Notes: generated by a model not told the origin, from the letters alone. Counted from the stretch's first letter, positions 46,425-58,085 are shown. The stretch: 64,000 bases of DNA from Montifringilla adamsi (GCA_017590115.1 JAGGNK010010892.1:4927927-4991926), one strand, 5' to 3'. Numbers and translations: made by a program.

Positions 46425-48816
46425 CCCCATCCCTCCCCTGCGTTAGCAGGGAATTGTATTTAAATGGCATTTGCTGCAGCACTGTTATCACAACTGTGCT
46501 GGGAAGCAATTTGGCTTCCAGAGGTGTCCTGAGAAGCAATTTCTGGCTCCACACCAGTGGCTGGTACCTTGGCTCTGCCCACTAATGTCTGCAGCTGAAA
46601 TAGGAATGAGCCTGTGCCCACAGACGTCCCCAGCTGCTCACTGGAGATTCATGAACCACGAAATGCTCCCAGTTTGCCAAGCAGATGAATTGGAATGGGC
46701 ACACAGGAGTTCACCCCGTAAACTGGGTAATAACTGAGCTGGTAATTGTGCTCCCTGCAGTAAATGCCCCCAGTCTGCTGCCACATGGAAACAGCTCCAG
46801 CCTCTCGGAGTGGGGTGAGCTCCAGGCACTGGGGGCACAGGAGGGCTGGTCTGGGTGGCAACTCTAATGGCCACTTGTGCTGGTCCTTTCAAAGCCCTGT
46901 CATTTGTGGGGGCTCTTTAATCAGAGCAGCAGCTCAACCTCCTCTGGGCCAACCCCACTCCCCATCTGCCCAGGATCCCCAGCTGAGACAAAAACACACT
47001 CACAGTGCTCACAGTTTCAGTTGCCATCCATTTTTGGAAGTCTTCTCCTTGTGTGGGAGGTCAAATCAGAAAATTGGGCTCTCTGAGTGTCCTTCTCCAG
47101 AAAGGAGCAGTGCGGGCAGTGTCTGAACGCAGCTGATAACCTTGTGATCCTTCTTCTCCTTTTAGAAGAGAAAATATTTGTAGATCCCAAACCACTGCGT
47201 AGGAAGACAGAATAGAACTAAGAGCTGTAATTTTCAAGGACGTGCTCTCTAAAACTGTGCAATGCAGCCACCCATCAGAATCTCCCTGGGAAGGAAGGAG
47301 GCACCAAAACTCGTGGCTTTTTTCCTTTCTGTTTTCCTCCAGCTTGCAGTGGACCATCACACAGCTGAGAACAGTGGGTGGCACTGGCCTGGCCTCACAT
47401 CTCAGGCTTGGCAGCATGTCCTAGATGAGCTCCATGCAGAAATGTGGCCAGACACCACTTGGAATCAGGAAAAAAATAGTCCATGAAATTGCCTTTGAAA
47501 ATGGTCTTCAGTGCTGCAGAATTTCAGCTCCCCCTGATTCATGAAGCAAGCAGCCCTGGCTCGCTGCTGTCTCCCCATTAAAACCTGGCTGGGTTCAGGC
47601 AGCTGTGGGGCAGGAGAAACACAAAGCAAAGCACAGATGAGGGAAATAAATCCAGGCAGATCCACCTTAGCCCTGCTCTCAGCTTTGCTCGCTCTCATCC
47701 ATCGTACATTGCACCAGGCAGACTGGACTTTGAGCACTGAGCCAAAGCCATGTTTCACTGGGAATTCCTGCTCCTAAAATCTGGGAGGTGAGAGATAAAT
47801 ACTGCTCATTGGAAAGCCAAGGCAGAGACACAGCAGGAGGGAGTGGGGGAGAGTACGGCTTGGGGTGTGAGGGAAAAATGGGTGAAGTTTTCTTTTCCCA
47901 AATAAGAAGTGGTAGAGTTTTGAACCAGTAACTTTCTCCTTCTTGCTGGTAACTCTGCATGTTAACAAAGCTTCATTTCCTGACTACTGATGTGGTTTCT
48001 CACACTGGAAGTTGAGTTGAGGGCACCAAGAAAGAAAATCAAGAATGAGGGTGGTGCTGGAGGGAGCACTCGGACTGCGGGAGGTTGTGTACATCACTTT
48101 GTCCCTGAGCACCCCTGAGCTGCTCCTCCTGAATCAAGAGTTTAAAGAAACTGAGAGAGTTAAAAGTCCAGCTAGATGTAGTTAGGGGGGATAGAAACAA
48201 TTAAGAGTATAGCAAGAAAAGTAGAGATAATAGGGGATAGATAATTTTTAGCAGATGGAATAGTTAAGATATCAATCAGGTATTTGTCTTCACTGTGTTT
48301 AAAGAAGTAGGATGGGATGTGGATCTCATTGAGAAAAAGAAGAGGCCCGTGGCTGCACCTGGGCCCTGAACCCTGAGCTACAGCCAAGGGGGCCAAAGCT
48401 GCCAACAAGGCAAAGGTAAAGGGTCCCTTTCTAAGTTGAACTAGTTGGAGATTTCTGTTCTGTGCCTCACTCCTACCTTGGCAGCCATTCAAAGGTGGGC
48501 AAGATCCCACAAGGACCTTCCTAACATCACCAGGGAGATGGGTTTTCCAGATCATCTGGATAAGAACAGGGTAGGTGTGCACACCTTTTCATGGGTGCAC
48601 AGCAAACACCAAACTCTGCCCTGTCCTGAGGGCACCTCAGTGTCCAAAAGGGTCAGAACAGGTCATAAGTGACCCTGCTGTGTTCTGGACATGCCAGGTG
48701 CCTGAGCAGGACTGTGAGGGACAGCAGCAGAGCTCTCTGCTCGAGCTGCCTTTCCACAGCTCTGGCAGCTCTGTCCAACGAGCTTTATTTAAATAAGGTT
48801 TCATTTAATCTGCAAG
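46425..48816. other. Unique sequence without a recognised gene
   Basis: No repeat family was recognised. A purine-rich, AT-rich patch at 48160-48320 might be an old retroelement remnant, but no ends or motifs support that. Confidence 0.45.
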
Positions 48817-48899
48817 GAAATGTGTAATTTTGATGTGGGGTACTGACACTGATGAAATCGGGGAAACTTTCCAAATGAAAATGATTTTAAAAATGCAAA
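48817..48899. repeat. Dispersed duplicate block, copy B
   Basis: This is the second copy of the block at 46058-46151, about 2.75 kb downstream in direct orientation, with a handful of substitutions. Confidence 0.85.
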
Positions 48900-49854
48900 A
48901 TCTCCAATCTTTGAACACACAAGAATGACATAGTCACCCATTGTCACTGTGGGAGATTTCCTTCATTCCAATTTATTTTCCTTCTAATACTTCTCTTATA
49001 AAGCCAGGACTTAAAACACAGAATATTTCAGTATTGCCAGATTTGAATTCTTTGTCAGGAAAATGTTTTTAATCAAGAAGGAGGGGCTCTTCAGGTGGGA
49101 TATCCTGATCTCCTGCAATGTTTCCTGGCAAAGCAGCTCCCTTGCTCCTGCTGAACACACTTCTGACTGCAACATATGCTGAAAACCTCCCCCCTCAAGC
49201 TCCTTGGATGTCACCACCTCCAGACAGCGCGAGGTGATGTTGGAGGTGAAATCCTGGTTCCCTGCACTCAGTCAGAAGCAGCTGGGTAATACATCCACGC
49301 TTTCACTATTTCTCCCACCACAAAGGTACACAAGAATCACAGCTTTCCTTTTAAAAATAAATAGTTAAATAAAAATATGTTTCTAGGCCAGTTGAGAAGC
49401 TCTAAAGAACATTTTTCAACAAACAAGCATTGTGTCATCTAACACCAAGGCCACGTATTTTTTACAGGGCCTCTCAGGAATTTTTCCAAGGTTGGCTCAG
49501 TATCCTCTTTGCACAAGAGAACAGGAGCAGCCCCCTGCAGCTCATCCCCAGGAAACGAGGGCAGTGGTAGGAAATGAGGGAAATAGCTGAAAAACCAGGG
49601 GGAAATGTAGCGACAGGCTGGTGACTTTGAAACTGGGCTTTCCCTTCTGGAAAACCCTTCTTATGGTGTACCCTGCATATTAATAGTGCATTAATCCTTT
49701 AGGAATGACTTGATTATTTGCCATCAGACTTTAGGCTGTCGGCTCCAAAGGGCTCTGCACATGAGCTGCACAGTGACCTTTATAATGAGCTTCAAATCTT
49801 GGTATTTCAAACCTCTACCACCAAAAAAACCCAACCCTGAACACACAGATTCAT
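48900..49854. other. Unique sequence without a recognised feature
   Basis: AT-leaning and non-repetitive, including TGCATATTAATAGTGCATTAATCC near 49675, which might be regulatory. Nothing could be confirmed. Confidence 0.4.
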
Positions 49855-49972
49855 TAAATGGTTTGGGTTGGAAGGGACCTTAAAGCTCATCCCATTCCAC
49901 CCTGTCATGGGCAGAGACACCTTCCACTGTCCCAGGGTGCTCCAAGCCCTGTCCAGCTTGGCCTGGGACAGT
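49855..49972 (-). mobile_element. CR1 LINE 3' tail, antisense, fused to a sense CR1
   Basis: TTAAATGGTTTGGGTTGG, GGGACCTTAAAGCTCATCCC and GGTGCTCCAAGCCCTGTCC form a short antisense CR1. It breaks at GGCCTGGGACA, where a sense CR1 begins. Confidence 0.9.
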
Positions 49973-50560
49973 GCTCAGAGCTGGTGCAGCCACACCTTGA
50001 GTTCTGGGAACAGTTTTGAATGCCACAATATAAAAAAACAAAAAAAACCCAAAAAAACAAAAACAAAAAAAAAAAAAAAAAAAAAACCAAAAAAAAAAAA
50101 AAAAAAAAAACCAAAAAAAAAAAAAAAAAAAAAACCAAAAAAAAAAAAAAAAAAAAAACCAAAAAAAAACCAACAACAACTAAAGGCTTTAGAGAGTGTC
50201 CAAAGGGCGACATGAGGATTGGGAAGGGTCTGGAGGGGAAGCCCAGGAGGAGCAGCTGAGGACACTTGGTCTGTTCAGCTGGAGGAGACTGAGGGGAGAG
50301 CTCATTGCAGCTACAGCTTCCTTGTGAGGGGAAGAGAAGAGGAAGAGGCTGATCTGTGACCAGTGACAGGATTCTGGGGAGCAGCTGGCACTGCCCAGGC
50401 TCCCCAGGGAATGGGCATGGCCCCGAGGCTGCCAGAGCTCCAGGAGCGCTGGGACAGCGCTGCCAGGGGTGCCCAGGGTGGGGTTGTTGGGGGGTCTGGG
50501 CAGGGCTGGGGCTGGGCTGGTGATCCTGGGGGTCCCTCCCAGCTCAGGACATTCCATTAT
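49973..50560 (+). mobile_element. CR1 LINE 3' region, sense, with internal poly-A expansion
   Basis: CACCTTGAGTTCTGGGAACAG and, after the A-rich array, GAGTGTCCAAAGGGCGACATG, GGAGAGCTCATTGCAGC and the second-subfamily 3' text (CAGCGCTGCCAGGGGTGCCC) follow CR1 order. The A-rich array sits where CR1 normally reads AATACAAGAAAGAC, so it may have grown from that short purine run. Frames of Lys or Phe runs are products of the array. Confidence 0.85.
50033..50171. repeat. A-rich array with a 24-bp A22CC period
   Basis: CC dinucleotides at 50087, 50111, 50135 and 50159 are exactly 24 bases apart and separated by 22 A. Irregular A/C runs flank them. It is a minisatellite made almost wholly of poly-A. 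Confidence 0.95.
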
Positions 50561-52011
50561 TCTACTTCCCAGGGTTGGGGCATCCACAGTTTCCCTGGAC
50601 ACCTCCACTGATCTCCCTGCTGCGCTCCAGGCCCATCACACCACTCTGAACCCCACTTTAATTTGTGTATTAGAAGGTTACACATGGAAATTCCTGTCCT
50701 GGGCTGAACCCTTGGCAAATGTTTCATTATACTCCAAGTCCTGCCCCTTGTGTAATCCTCATGGTCACTGTCATTTGGTACAGCTTCCTTTCCTGTTTTC
50801 GGCCCATGAGAAGAACTCTCCCAAAGGGGAACCTGTTCCCTTTCTAAGCAGAATGCTGCCTTTGTACAGCAGGTACATTTTCACTATTATCCATCATTTG
50901 CAGCAAACATCATTTTTATAAAAGCTCAGCAACAATATAAATGTGCAGGGGGTACAAATACAGATGCACCATTATTGAAGTTGTTCCTCCTTGCAGTTCT
51001 TGTGCCTGCCCAGTTCCATTTCCAAACTTGAGATTTGCTTTCTTTTTCATATTTTCCAACCATGCCAGCTTGAACCCAGAACCTCAAAAATAGCCAAAAA
51101 AATTATCAATAATTTTGGACGAGAAAGGGAATGAAAAAGAAACCACACAGAAAGTTCCAAGGTTGAACTTTGGTGAAAATGCAGGGTTTTTCTTGTTTTA
51201 TGAAAATAATTTTTGACATGGCTAATTTAAAGGAATTTGATATTCAGGCTTCAAAGGCTTTTCTTGGAATCACAGAATAATGGGTGGGGGTTTGTTGGAA
51301 GATGCTTTGCTCAGAGTAATATTCCAGGTAAACTCTATCACCTGCTGCTGGCATTGTGCCCTCCATGGGACACCTGAGGTGACTTCGTACCACATTCCCC
51401 AGCAGCTGCTTCATCCCATTTCAGTGGCTGCTGGGCCTTTGTTGAAAATCCATGGAAGTAAAAGCATGGGTGTTCCTGAAGAGATAAGGCTGCTTTATTC
51501 CCCCTGAAATGAACACCTGGATCCCTCTCCCACATTTTTTTCTGCCTGGAGTTCTCTTTTTTCCAGCTGCTCCTGGCACAGCTGGATCTGAGAGCAAGCA
51601 AAACCTGGGCATTCCAGCAGATCCAGGTGTGTGTTCCACCACCCCTGTCTGCCCCATCCATGACCATCAGCACTTCATGGAATCACAGCAGCAGCCACCC
51701 TCAGGCTCTAAAATGCATCCATAAGAATAAATTCATAGTAGGAATAAATCCATTATAAAGATAAATGCAATTTTTTCCAGGAAATGGCAGCAGAGGTGGG
51801 CATTGCCAGGGGTAAACATCCCAGTCACACCTACACACACAGGTTCAGGTGTCCTTAGAGTGATCCATGTGCCAGCCTGAGACTGTTGGAAGGAGTCACC
51901 TGGCTTCTGCAAAGGAACATCAACCCTCACTCTGACCACCATCACTGAAATCCAACCTAAAGAAAACTCTTCCCAAAATAAAGGGTGTACACCAAGAGCT
52001 TTCAGTTACAC
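50561..52011. other. Unique sequence without a recognised feature
   Basis: A tiny CR1-terminus-like GGAATCACAGAATAAT lies at 51266-51281, too short to call. No exon was recognised. Confidence 0.5.
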
Positions 52012-52130
52012 AGAAGAAAAAAAAAAAAAAAAAAAAAAGAGAAAGAAATTGTGACTATAAAAAACACACACAGGAAAAAAACCCCCCAAAAACAAACAAA
52101 CAAAAAAATACCCAAAACAAAATCAGTTAA
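52012..52130. repeat. A-rich low-complexity tract
   Basis: About 22 uninterrupted A (from 52018), then A/C-rich runs including (AAAC)n. The resulting Lys- or Phe-rich frames are not genes. Confidence 0.95.
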
Positions 52131-53011
52131 AAAGCAGCAAAATGCACCATGGTCTGAAGTTGCCAAGTGGCCACAGCCATCATTCCATGCCCCAGGGGCT
52201 GGCTGGGGAGTAGGGAAATTCAAATTCAGCCAGGCCTGAATTCCCCTGGCTGGGTGAGGCACAACACAGCCACACATGCCACCCGTGCTGCTGTACCTGT
52301 GGACACACCTGGGTGAGAGTCCCCTGCCGCTCAGATCAAACAGCTCTGCAAAATCAGCAGAGCACCTGTTTTGGAGGGGAGGTCTTGGAACAGAAGGGTG
52401 TGACCCCAGCAGCGTGTCCATTCCATGGGGAGATGCGATGGCTCTGGATGGATCCAGGGCTGGAAAGCACTGGAATGTTGGATTACAGCAGGAGGAATTT
52501 GGGAATCAAATCACTATCCACCCTACTGCCTGGTCTTATCTCAAAGGCCTTTCTGGTTCCATCTGAGGGCTGCAGACTCAGAAATCAAACACTGTGCCAC
52601 ACATACCTCCCTGCCACTCAACTGTTATTAATGGATGTGGTGGTTTGGGTAAATCCCTGCCTTTGCCAGGCCTCTGGCAGCAGGCAGGAACTTTATTGAA
52701 GTGGCCAGCACCCAAAAACCCACTCTCGTTCACAAGTTCTTTAATAATGGCTGATTCTGTCTATTATAGAATGAATTATTTATTTAACAGACACAAGACT
52801 TAAAACAAACTAATACCACACAGGAATAAGGACAAAAAAAAAAAAAAAACCTACTAGTAGGTAAATGCAGTGCAGGGTTAAAAGTACCATTAATTTTGCA
52901 GTTAGGGAAAAAAATAATATAATTTAGGATCCAGTGTTTCTTACCAACCAGTTTGTGCTGAGCACATATCAAGATCCTCTCCCTCAATCTCCAGGGAAGT
53001 AACCACAGATT
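52131..53011. other. Unique sequence without a recognised feature
   Basis: There is a poly-A run at 52833-52850. No repeat or exon was recognised. Confidence 0.5.
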
Positions 53012-53515
53012 TGTGTCCATACTCTGGGGAGAAGTCTCAAACACTTTCAGGGCGTGTGTAAGAGGCTTCTACCTCTGTGATAACTTGTGTCTCTTTTATA
53101 GCTTGTAAAACAGTGTCTCTCAGTCAGGAATATTTCTTTTCTCTCTTCCCACATCTGCTCTCCAGACTAAGATGTTGACTCTTAGCTGGGGCCTGAGTCC
53201 TTTTGGCACCAGAGATGACCCTGCTGGGCCTTTAACCTGGAGTTATCTCTTCCATATCTGCACCAGCATCTGTCCTTCAGCCAGCCCGGGCACAGAGCTG
53301 GCAGAGCTCTCCCCATGAGGCTCTGGGACACTGGAAGATGTTTGTTACAACTTTCTCCAAGCTGTTGTTTCCTGACCCCGCCGGTTTTGTGGAGTGTCAT
53401 GGTGGGCGGTGTCCAGAGTGCCCTGACCTTCCCAAAAAAGCATCTTGGAAAAGACATCTCGAGGCACAGGCACATCTGTGCTCACACCAGGTGATTTCAG
53501 TTCTTCTGGGATCCA
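53012..53515. repeat. 504-bp tandem duplication, copy 1
   Basis: The sequence from TGTGTCCATACTCTGG to TTCTTCTGGGATCCA repeats at 53516-54019 with a period of 504. The only differences seen by eye are T/C at 53501/54005 and the last two bases. It covers the left edge of the Z LTR and its flank, so it is not a simple LTR-LTR duplication. The same 97-codon minus-strand frame occurs in both units. Confidence 0.95.
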
Positions 53516-54350
53516 TGTGTCCATACTCTGGGGAGAAGTCTCAAACACTTTCAGGGCGTGTGTAAGAGGCTTCTACCTCTGTGATAACTTGTGTCTCTTT
53601 TATAGCTTGTAAAACAGTGTCTCTCAGTCAGGAATATTTCTTTTCTCTCTTCCCACATCTGCTCTCCAGACTAAGATGTTGACTCTTAGCTGGGGCCTGA
53701 GTCCTTTTGGCACCAGAGATGACCCTGCTGGGCCTTTAACCTGGAGTTATCTCTTCCATATCTGCACCAGCATCTGTCCTTCAGCCAGCCCGGGCACAGA
53801 GCTGGCAGAGCTCTCCCCATGAGGCTCTGGGACACTGGAAGATGTTTGTTACAACTTTCTCCAAGCTGTTGTTTCCTGACCCCGCCGGTTTTGTGGAGTG
53901 TCATGGTGGGCGGTGTCCAGAGTGCCCTGACCTTCCCAAAAAAGCATCTTGGAAAAGACATCTCGAGGCACAGGCACATCTGTGCTCACACCAGGTGATT
54001 TCAGCTCTTCTGGGATCTGGGTGTGTTCATGTGGGGTTCCAAGGAGAGCCTTTATTGAGTTACACCCTCAAAGAAATCCAAGAACAAAGAATCACTCACA
54101 CAGTGAAAGCAGGGTTTATATAGGGATCTCGAGGGGTGGGGCAGAACACCAGGGCCAATGGGGTGAGGGCACAGGGGTGGAGTGAGAGGAAAGGGCCAAT
54201 GGGATACATTACATCTGCATGTCACAGCAAGGCATGCTGGGAGAAGCCTTTTCCCTCACCCTAACATGATGGTTATGGCTTGAGGGGTTTTCCCTCCAGG
54301 GGAGGGTTGTGGGCTTTTCCCTGTTGTCCCACCGGCCTCCCCAGTGGAGC
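53319..54350 (-). mobile_element. Endogenous-retrovirus LTR, family Z copy 2, with its edge duplicated
   Basis: It matches 34528-35040. On the minus strand it has a TATA box (complement of GGTTTATATAGGGATC, about 54114-54129) and AATAAA (complement of CCTTTATTGAG, about 54050-54060). Its U5-side segment appears twice because of the 504-bp tandem duplication. No internal coding region was recognised. Confidence 0.75.
53516..54019. repeat. 504-bp tandem duplication, copy 2
   Basis: This is the second unit of the direct repeat. It continues on the right into the body of the Z-family LTR, so it keeps the ancestral right flank. Confidence 0.95.
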
Positions 54351-55309
54351 CCTGGAGAGATGCTCCTCTCCTGCAGGAGCAGCCACCCCACAGCAGCCTC
54401 TGAGCATGCCACAGGCACAACCTGAGTGCCAGGGGTCACTTTAGGCATTCAAATTCCTCATAAACAGTCATTTCAGGGTTCTTTGTGCACCAATGCTTCA
54501 TTTTCTGTTGCTTGAACATAACTGAATTATTGAATTCATGATCCAAGTCACCCACAAGCCAAGCAACCTCAGTGAGTGGCACAAAACCAACACTGAACTG
54601 AGCAGCTGTGCTGAATTCCCTTGGTAGCAAGACATTGCAGGAAAAAAAATCACCGGAGCTTTAGCAAGGTGACATTAGGATAATAGGAAATTCTTTCGTT
54701 ACATTAGCAAATTATTGTAATTGTGCCTGGCATACCTTTAAATAAAGCTTGTACAGCAGCTTTATATATCAATAAATAATAATAAGCATCTCCAGGCATT
54801 AATGGACACAGCCCACTTTATTGAAAAGTGGCAATAGCTGCCTAATTTAACCCTAATAATCTCTCATTTTACAGCAGAAAAATCAGCATCAAGAGCAGCC
54901 AGTCACACTTGGTCTGTCACAGGGATTTTTCTTTGCTTCATAATAAGGGTTTCTTCCATCTTATCTGCCTTCCTCAGTTTTTTGCCTCTCTTTTGTCCAT
55001 TAGACACTTGCAGAAGCTTCAGTCCATGAAGGGAATCCCACCAGGGTTTCTTGCAGTCAGTGAAGACAAACTGATAATTTAGTGTAGGAACCTTGCCTTC
55101 TGTCCCACCCTCCAGAGCAGCCCATGCTCTCCAGCCCCCGAGGTGAGCCTGAGCTGCTGGAACTGCATTTCCCAGGAGCTGGGCTCAAGAACTGAGTGGG
55201 GACAGCTGTGGAAAAACCCTCCTTACTTGCAGAGGAGCCACAGGCTGGAGCAGTGGGCAGGAGCTGAGATCCAGCAACAAGGGACCCTGGGGTGAAGCTC
55301 TGAAGCCTC
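54351..55309. other. Unique sequence; AT-rich block at 54640-54900
   Basis: The block has TTTAAATAAAGC, TATATATCAATAAATAATAATAAGC and CACTTTATTGAAAAGTGGC in non-repetitive DNA and may be a conserved non-coding element. This is inference only. Confidence 0.35.
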
Positions 55310-55590
55310 AGGGAACAAGTGACAGGATGAGAGGAAATTGCCCCAAGTTGCACCAGTGAAGGTTTAGGCTGGATATTAGGGAGAACCTTCTTCACTGAAA
55401 GGGCTGTCCAGCTCTGGCACAGCTGTCCAGGGCAGTGGTGGAGCCCCCATCCCTGGAGGGATTTAAAAGGAGCATGGATGAAACACCTGGGAACATCAGT
55501 CAGTGGTGAACACGGTGGTGGTGCTGGTTGATGGTTGAACTTGATTACCAGAGAGGCCTTTTCCAGCCCTGAGGACTATTCCATGGATTC
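55310..55590 (+). mobile_element. CR1 LINE 3' tail, sense, older copy
   Basis: GACAGGATGAGAGGAAATTG, GGCTGGATATTAGGGAGAAC, CCCCATCCCTGGAGGGATTT and TTGAACTTGATTACCAGAG follow the CR1 3' region in the sense direction, more diverged than most copies here. Confidence 0.88.
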
Positions 55591-55717
55591 ATTCCCCTGG
55601 AGGTGTCCTGGTCAGCCTCGGAAGCAGTTGGTTTCTGTTCTCACCTCACGTTTCACAAGACACAGGTGAGACCAGAGCTGCGTTCTCCCTGCAGCCCCCA
55701 AGGCCAAACAGAGCCAC

Positions 55718-55775
55718 AGAGTCACTTAGGGTGGAAAAGAGCTCCAAGACCATCAGTTCATCCACAACCTCCTGA
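55718..55775 (-). mobile_element. Short antisense CR1-like terminus
   Basis: AGTCACTTAGGGTGGAAAAG and CTCCAAGACCATCAGTTC resemble the reverse complement of a CR1 3' end. Only about 55 bases remain. Confidence 0.55.
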
Positions 55776-55890
55776 GGTGGGCAGGGCAGTGAGGAGGTGC
55801 AGCCCAGGCACCTCACCCATCCCTGTTAGGGCCACAGGCTCGTTCCCTCCCTGGCCTTTCTGCCCACAGGGTGACACTGCTCTCCATGTC

Positions 55891-55947
55891 CCCTCTGCCA
55901 GCTGTTTGGAGGTCTTCCACGCAGGCCCCCAAACAGCTGGCAGAGGG
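55891..55947. other. Perfect 19-bp inverted repeat (hairpin)
   Basis: CCCTCTGCCAGCTGTTTGG (55891-55909) and CCAAACAGCTGGCAGAGGG (55929-55947) are exact reverse complements with a 19-base loop. No transposon ends or target duplication were seen around it. It could fold as a 57-nt RNA hairpin or be a cruciform site. Confidence 0.92.
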
Positions 55948-57045
55948 TCTGGGGGGGTTCAGACACTGCTGACCAGCGTCTCACAAGCACCACAGTGGGG
56001 ACACCTCACCAGCCTGAGGACAGCCAAAACAACCTCTGGAAGCTGTGCATGACACCAGGCGGGAAAACACAGCCAAGAAGGGGAAATCTCAGCAAAAACC
56101 TGGCAGATCAAATAAAACAGAGCATTTCTGCTAAGTAAATGTTCTGCTTCTCTTTATCAGCACCTTAAAATAGGCATCAGTGTTGTTCAGCTTTCGGGTT
56201 GGATTGTTGGGGTTTTTAAAGGATGCAATCAGCCTTATTTAAATTGGTTTGGTCTTTTGCCTCGTGGCATCACCTGGAAACTTGTTCTGTAATGTGGGGG
56301 ATGATTTTATGGGAGATGTATGGGCAGACACCTTGGATTCTTTTGGTTTTCATTAATTTGATTCCTTCCAGGCAAGAAAAGGCTGTAATAATGTGATAAA
56401 ACGAGGAAACTGGTGACATTTAATATAATAAAAGAGCACAGAGGGGGGCTTGGTGTTTTTAAGTGTCACCAGCACATTTTCAGAGATGGCCCAGCCCTGA
56501 GAATCAGAGCTCTGAAATAATTTAATCCATGCATGATAGAAGAAACTGCTAGAAATAATTCACTCCTTGTCTTATTGCATATAGACTGGTTTGGGAGCTC
56601 ATTATTTATTTGGCAAGTATTTAGCATAACAAATCAATTTTGAGTGACACCTCAGATGAGGTAATTTATACTGAAAGTCAAAAGAAGATGAAAAAAGGGA
56701 AGATTAAATTTTGTTATTTTAGAAGGAGCCTGGGTCCTGGTATCTATCCAGGCAGGAGAGGGGGTAGCAATGTCCCTGCCCAGCTCTGTCTGCCCCCCAC
56801 CAGAGCAGGGACAAGCAGCCCAGCTGTGCTCCAGGGGGCTGGGGAGAGGCCTGGCTGGCAGAAACAGCAATGAGAGGAGCTGTACATCCCCATGGGAATC
56901 CTGGGCTCCTGTTTGGACACCCTCTGGTTTCCCCTGCTGCCACGGACACCCTGGAGAGGACCCTCTGAACACACCTGCCAGGGAAGGAGCAGAAACATTG
57001 GCTGGGAAGATGAACATTCCCTCAACCTGCAGCATTTGCCATGTC
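55948..57045. other. Unique sequence without a recognised feature
   Basis: AT-rich 56100-56660 is non-repetitive, and GC-rich 56740-57000 has overlapping chance frames. No gene could be supported. Confidence 0.45.
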
Positions 57046-57051
57046 CTGTCC

Positions 57052-57467
57052 TATTTTAGCAAAGGCGTCCCAGATGAAGGGGAGAGAATGATGCATCTGA
57101 CTCCATCTTATCAGAAGGCTAATTAATTACTTTATTGTGCTATACTATATTACATACATCTAGACTGAATCTGCATTGCACTCACTCTGCACACAACTGC
57201 ACAGAACTGCACTCATCTCTGATTCTCTCGTGACTGTCTTGCGACAGTCCTGACACACACACTCTTGATCCTAATAGGCCAAGGGAACAAAACATCCTCA
57301 CTTTGGATAAACAGTCTCCATATTGCATTCTACTCTGGCACAACACAGGCACAGCAAGTGATAAGAATTGTGTTTTCCCTTTCTCTGAGGTTCAGAGAAT
57401 GTGAATCTCAGAAATCCTTAGGAAGAACTGTGCCTTGCTCTTCTCTGTGAAGAGAAATGTGGCAACA
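57052..57467 (-). mobile_element. Endogenous-retrovirus LTR with 6-bp target duplication
   Basis: The 416-base element lies between identical CTGTCC hexamers (57046-57051 and 57468-57473). On the minus strand it begins TGTTGCCACATTTC and has CAATAAAGTAATTAATTAG as its polyadenylation region, a form common in finch-type genomes. The other terminus reads TA where CA would be expected on that strand, so either that base has mutated or the duplication match is fortuitous. Confidence 0.72.
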
Positions 57468-57684
57468 CTGTCCTGCTTCTGGTGGTTGGAATTCAGATGA
57501 GCAAAAATGCCCTTCCACAAGAATAAGGTCGGTTCCAGAAAAGTTTAAAGGAGACTAAAAGGCTCTGCACAAAACAAAATCCAGATGTTTTCTGTGTTTG
57601 GCCCAGCAGAGCAGGAGAGGTGTCATTTCTCAAGCACAGATTCCAAGCAGACTTTTGTATAAGCTTATGCAGAGCCATAGCACA

Positions 57685-58085
57685 GGGAGGTGAGAGGATG
57701 GGCCAGAGACTGGAGGGCTCAGCCTGGAGAAAAGGAGGCTCAGGGGGGCCCTTGTGGCTCTGCACAGCTCCTGACAGGAGGGGACAGCCGGGGGGGGTCG
57801 GGCTGTGCTCCAGGGAACAGGGACAGGAGGAGAGGGAACGGCCTCAGGCTGGGCCAGGGGAGGCTCAGGATGGATATTCGTAAAAAATTCTTCACTGGAG
57901 AGTAGTTAAACATTGGCACAGGCTGGCAAGAGCAGTGGTGGGGTCACCGCCCCTGGAAAAGTTCAAGAAACAAGTAGATGTGGCACTTGACCATGTGGTT
58001 TAGTCGACAAGGTGGTGATCAGTCAAAGCTTGGACTTTATGATCCTGGAGGTTTTCTCCAACCCTAATGATTCTCTGATTTAAGG
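57685..58085 (+). mobile_element. CR1 LINE 3' region, sense
   Basis: GGCTCAGCCTGGAGAAAAGG, GACAGGAGGGGACAGCCGG, GGATGGATATTCGTAAAAA, AGTAGATGTGGCACTTGACC and the terminal GATTCTCTGATTT. It is close to the copy at 5690-6290 over the first 90 or so bases and keeps a full 3' end. Confidence 0.92.

Noticed and set aside
49868..50265. Frames of long Lys or Phe runs
   Set aside because: They are translations of the A22CC array.
51266..51281. CR1-terminus-like GGAATCACAGAATAAT
   Set aside because: Sixteen bases are not enough to assign to CR1.
53182..53979. Two identical 97-codon minus-strand frames
   Set aside because: They are copies made by the 504-bp duplication. No retroviral or host domain was recognised.
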